38,197 nt of DNA from Methanothrix harundinacea (GTDB taxonomy: Archaea > Halobacteriota > Methanosarcinia > Methanotrichales > Methanotrichaceae), in NCBI GenBank assembly GCA_001509375.1, contig LGFT01000035.1:1-38197 (forward strand), written 5' to 3'. Each line of letters begins with the position of its first letter. Positions within the stretch are counted from its first letter, which is position 1. The translations under genes and the position numbers were made by a program. Of the stretch, positions 37,473 through 38,197 are shown piece by piece. A model generated the notes under the pieces. That model searched no databases, had not been told where the DNA came from, and worked only from the letters and a program-made list of their open reading frames with translations.

Positions 37473-38197
37473 CTGTTCTCTGTTCTTTCCCTCTGTCCCT
37501 CTTTCCGGTGAAGCGTTCCGCTCCGCTCGATCTTCTTCTCTACCCTAGCCCATTCCTTTGTCGCAAGGAAGCTCTCCTCCATGTAGCCGACCGCCTTCTC
37601 GAACCTCCTCATCGGGAAGGCCATGGTCAGAACGTCGAGGGGCACGCAGGGCCGGGCCGACGGATCGAACATGCCCAAGACGACTTTCGGCTCTTCCTTC
37701 GACCCATCCTTCGATCCGTCCTTCGATCCGTCCTTTTGCCCTTCGACGAACGGGTAGAGGATGATGGAACTGCACCCCGCACCCATGGGGGAGATGACCC
37801 CGTTGGGATCGCTTCTGTCAAAGTTTGCGATGGTGAAAAGGCCGGAGAGGACCTCGGGGCGGGCGAAGAAGATCACGACCTCGGGCGCGTCCACCCCCGC
37901 CAGCTGGTCCCACCGGGTGAAGTGCATGTTCATTCCCTCTGAAGAGATCGCGGGGATCATCTTCTCCCAGGCATCGACGATCTCCGGCGTCCTTTTATAC
38001 CGCTCCCCTTCGAGGCTGCCCGGCTTGCCGTACGAGAGGAAGTACCGGAAGTCGGGGGGACGCTCCCTTGAATATCCTGAATACATGAGTCCTCCGGGGC
38101 AGGAGATCGAATTCTCATCGAAGACGAGGGGCGTTCCACCCCTCGCGCGGTTGATCTGGCAGATGAGGCAGCGCCAGCCCTCCGGCGGCGGGACTTT
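37460..38197 (-). CDS. DUF169 family protein, 5' end beyond the window
   Basis: The frame is open to the window edge (GWRCLICQINRARGGTPLVF, then SISCPGGLMYSGY), so the start is outside and the ATG at 38086 is internal. The CLIC and SCPGG motifs with the later LAGVDAPEVVIFFARPEVLS and GAGCSSIILYP are typical of DUF169, a family of cysteine-containing proteins common in methanogens and other anaerobes with no settled function. Between VEGQ and PKVVLGMFDPSARP lies a low-complexity insert (KDGS repeated three times) from a 12-base tandem repeat. The basic C-terminal tail ends in a 7-base repeat array. Confidence 0.8.
   Translation of the reverse strand, partial: KVPPPEGWRCLICQINRARGGTPLVFDENSISCPGGLMYSGYSRERPPDFRYFLSYGKPGSLEGERYKRTPEIVDAWEKMIPAISSEGMNMHFTRWDQLAGVDAPEVVIFFARPEVLSGLFTIANFDRSDPNGVISPMGAGCSSIILYPFVEGQKDGSKDGSKDGSKEEPKVVLGMFDPSARPCVPLDVLTMAFPMRRFEKAVGYMEESFLATKEWARVEKKIERSGTLHRKEGQRERTENRSEV
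37696..37731. repeat. three tandem copies of a 12-base unit inside DUF169
   Basis: The unit CCTTCGAYCCRT occurs three times in a row, with a partial fourth. On the coding strand it gives GSKD repeats, in frame, at a probable surface loop of the protein. Confidence 0.88.

Overview
The window looks like chromosome of a GC-rich methanogenic archaeon, most plausibly of the Methanothrix (Methanosaeta) lineage. The evidence is an F420-dependent methylene-H4MPT dehydrogenase (mtd), a DUF2121 protein, an archaeal-type TyrRS, an HVO_0476-type zinc-finger gene, archaeal TATA boxes 25-30 nt ahead of starts, GGTGAT-type ribosome binding sites, frequent TTG starts and several secreted DUF11-like or orphan surface proteins. 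The taxon is inferred, not proven.

Layout. (1) 1-7.2 kb is a loosely packed region rich in gene remnants: an FAD-oxidoreductase stub, a frameshifted conserved gene, a truncated tyrosine recombinase and a multiply frameshifted DUF72 gene. Between them lie intact genes: an HTH regulator plus a secreted alkyl-sulfatase-like MBL protein, an ATC-hydrolase-like protein and an N-formylglutamate amidohydrolase. (2) 7.2-14.9 kb is dense housekeeping: tRNA-Pro(GGG), cysteine desulfurase, a PUA protein, glyA-folD (one-carbon metabolism), DUF2121-mobA, three tiny membrane proteins in a row, and tyrS. (3) 14.9-19.6 kb is an island: an AT-rich gene for a TIR domain fused to a nine-repeat right-handed beta-helix, a DUF104/PIN toxin-antitoxin pair flanked by two related GC-rich repeats, hicAB with a palindromic operator candidate, and a truncated UPF0175-like antitoxin. 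The island ends in a second, about 90% identical copy of the last 97 codons of tyrS. (4) 19.6-23.2 kb holds a 52-aa zinc-binding-type ORF, the 3' stub of a PLP sulfhydrylase, an SRPBCC protein, a large secreted DUF11-like protein and an MBL-fold gene with a damaged N-terminus. (5) 23.2-28.7 kb is a co-directional metabolic run: HVO_0476 zinc finger, pcm, gpmI, VIT-like transporter, M20 peptidase, mobB. (6) 28.8-38.2 kb has a secreted protein ending in five tandem TAGs, a 27-aa membrane ORF, a frameshifted GNAT, a fused beta-alpha ADP-forming acyl-CoA synthetase, another secreted orphan, a conserved cysteine-containing protein, a surface-protein remnant, mtd, a ClC-CBS channel and a DUF169 gene cut by the window edge.

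The strongest candidate for an undescribed system is the TIR/beta-helix protein in the toxin-antitoxin island bounded by the duplicated tyrS 3' end. TIR enzymes commonly cleave NAD+ in immunity, and here the usual sensor is replaced by a long beta-helix. All frameshifts are read from one sequence; assembly or sequencing error cannot be excluded for the single-base cases.
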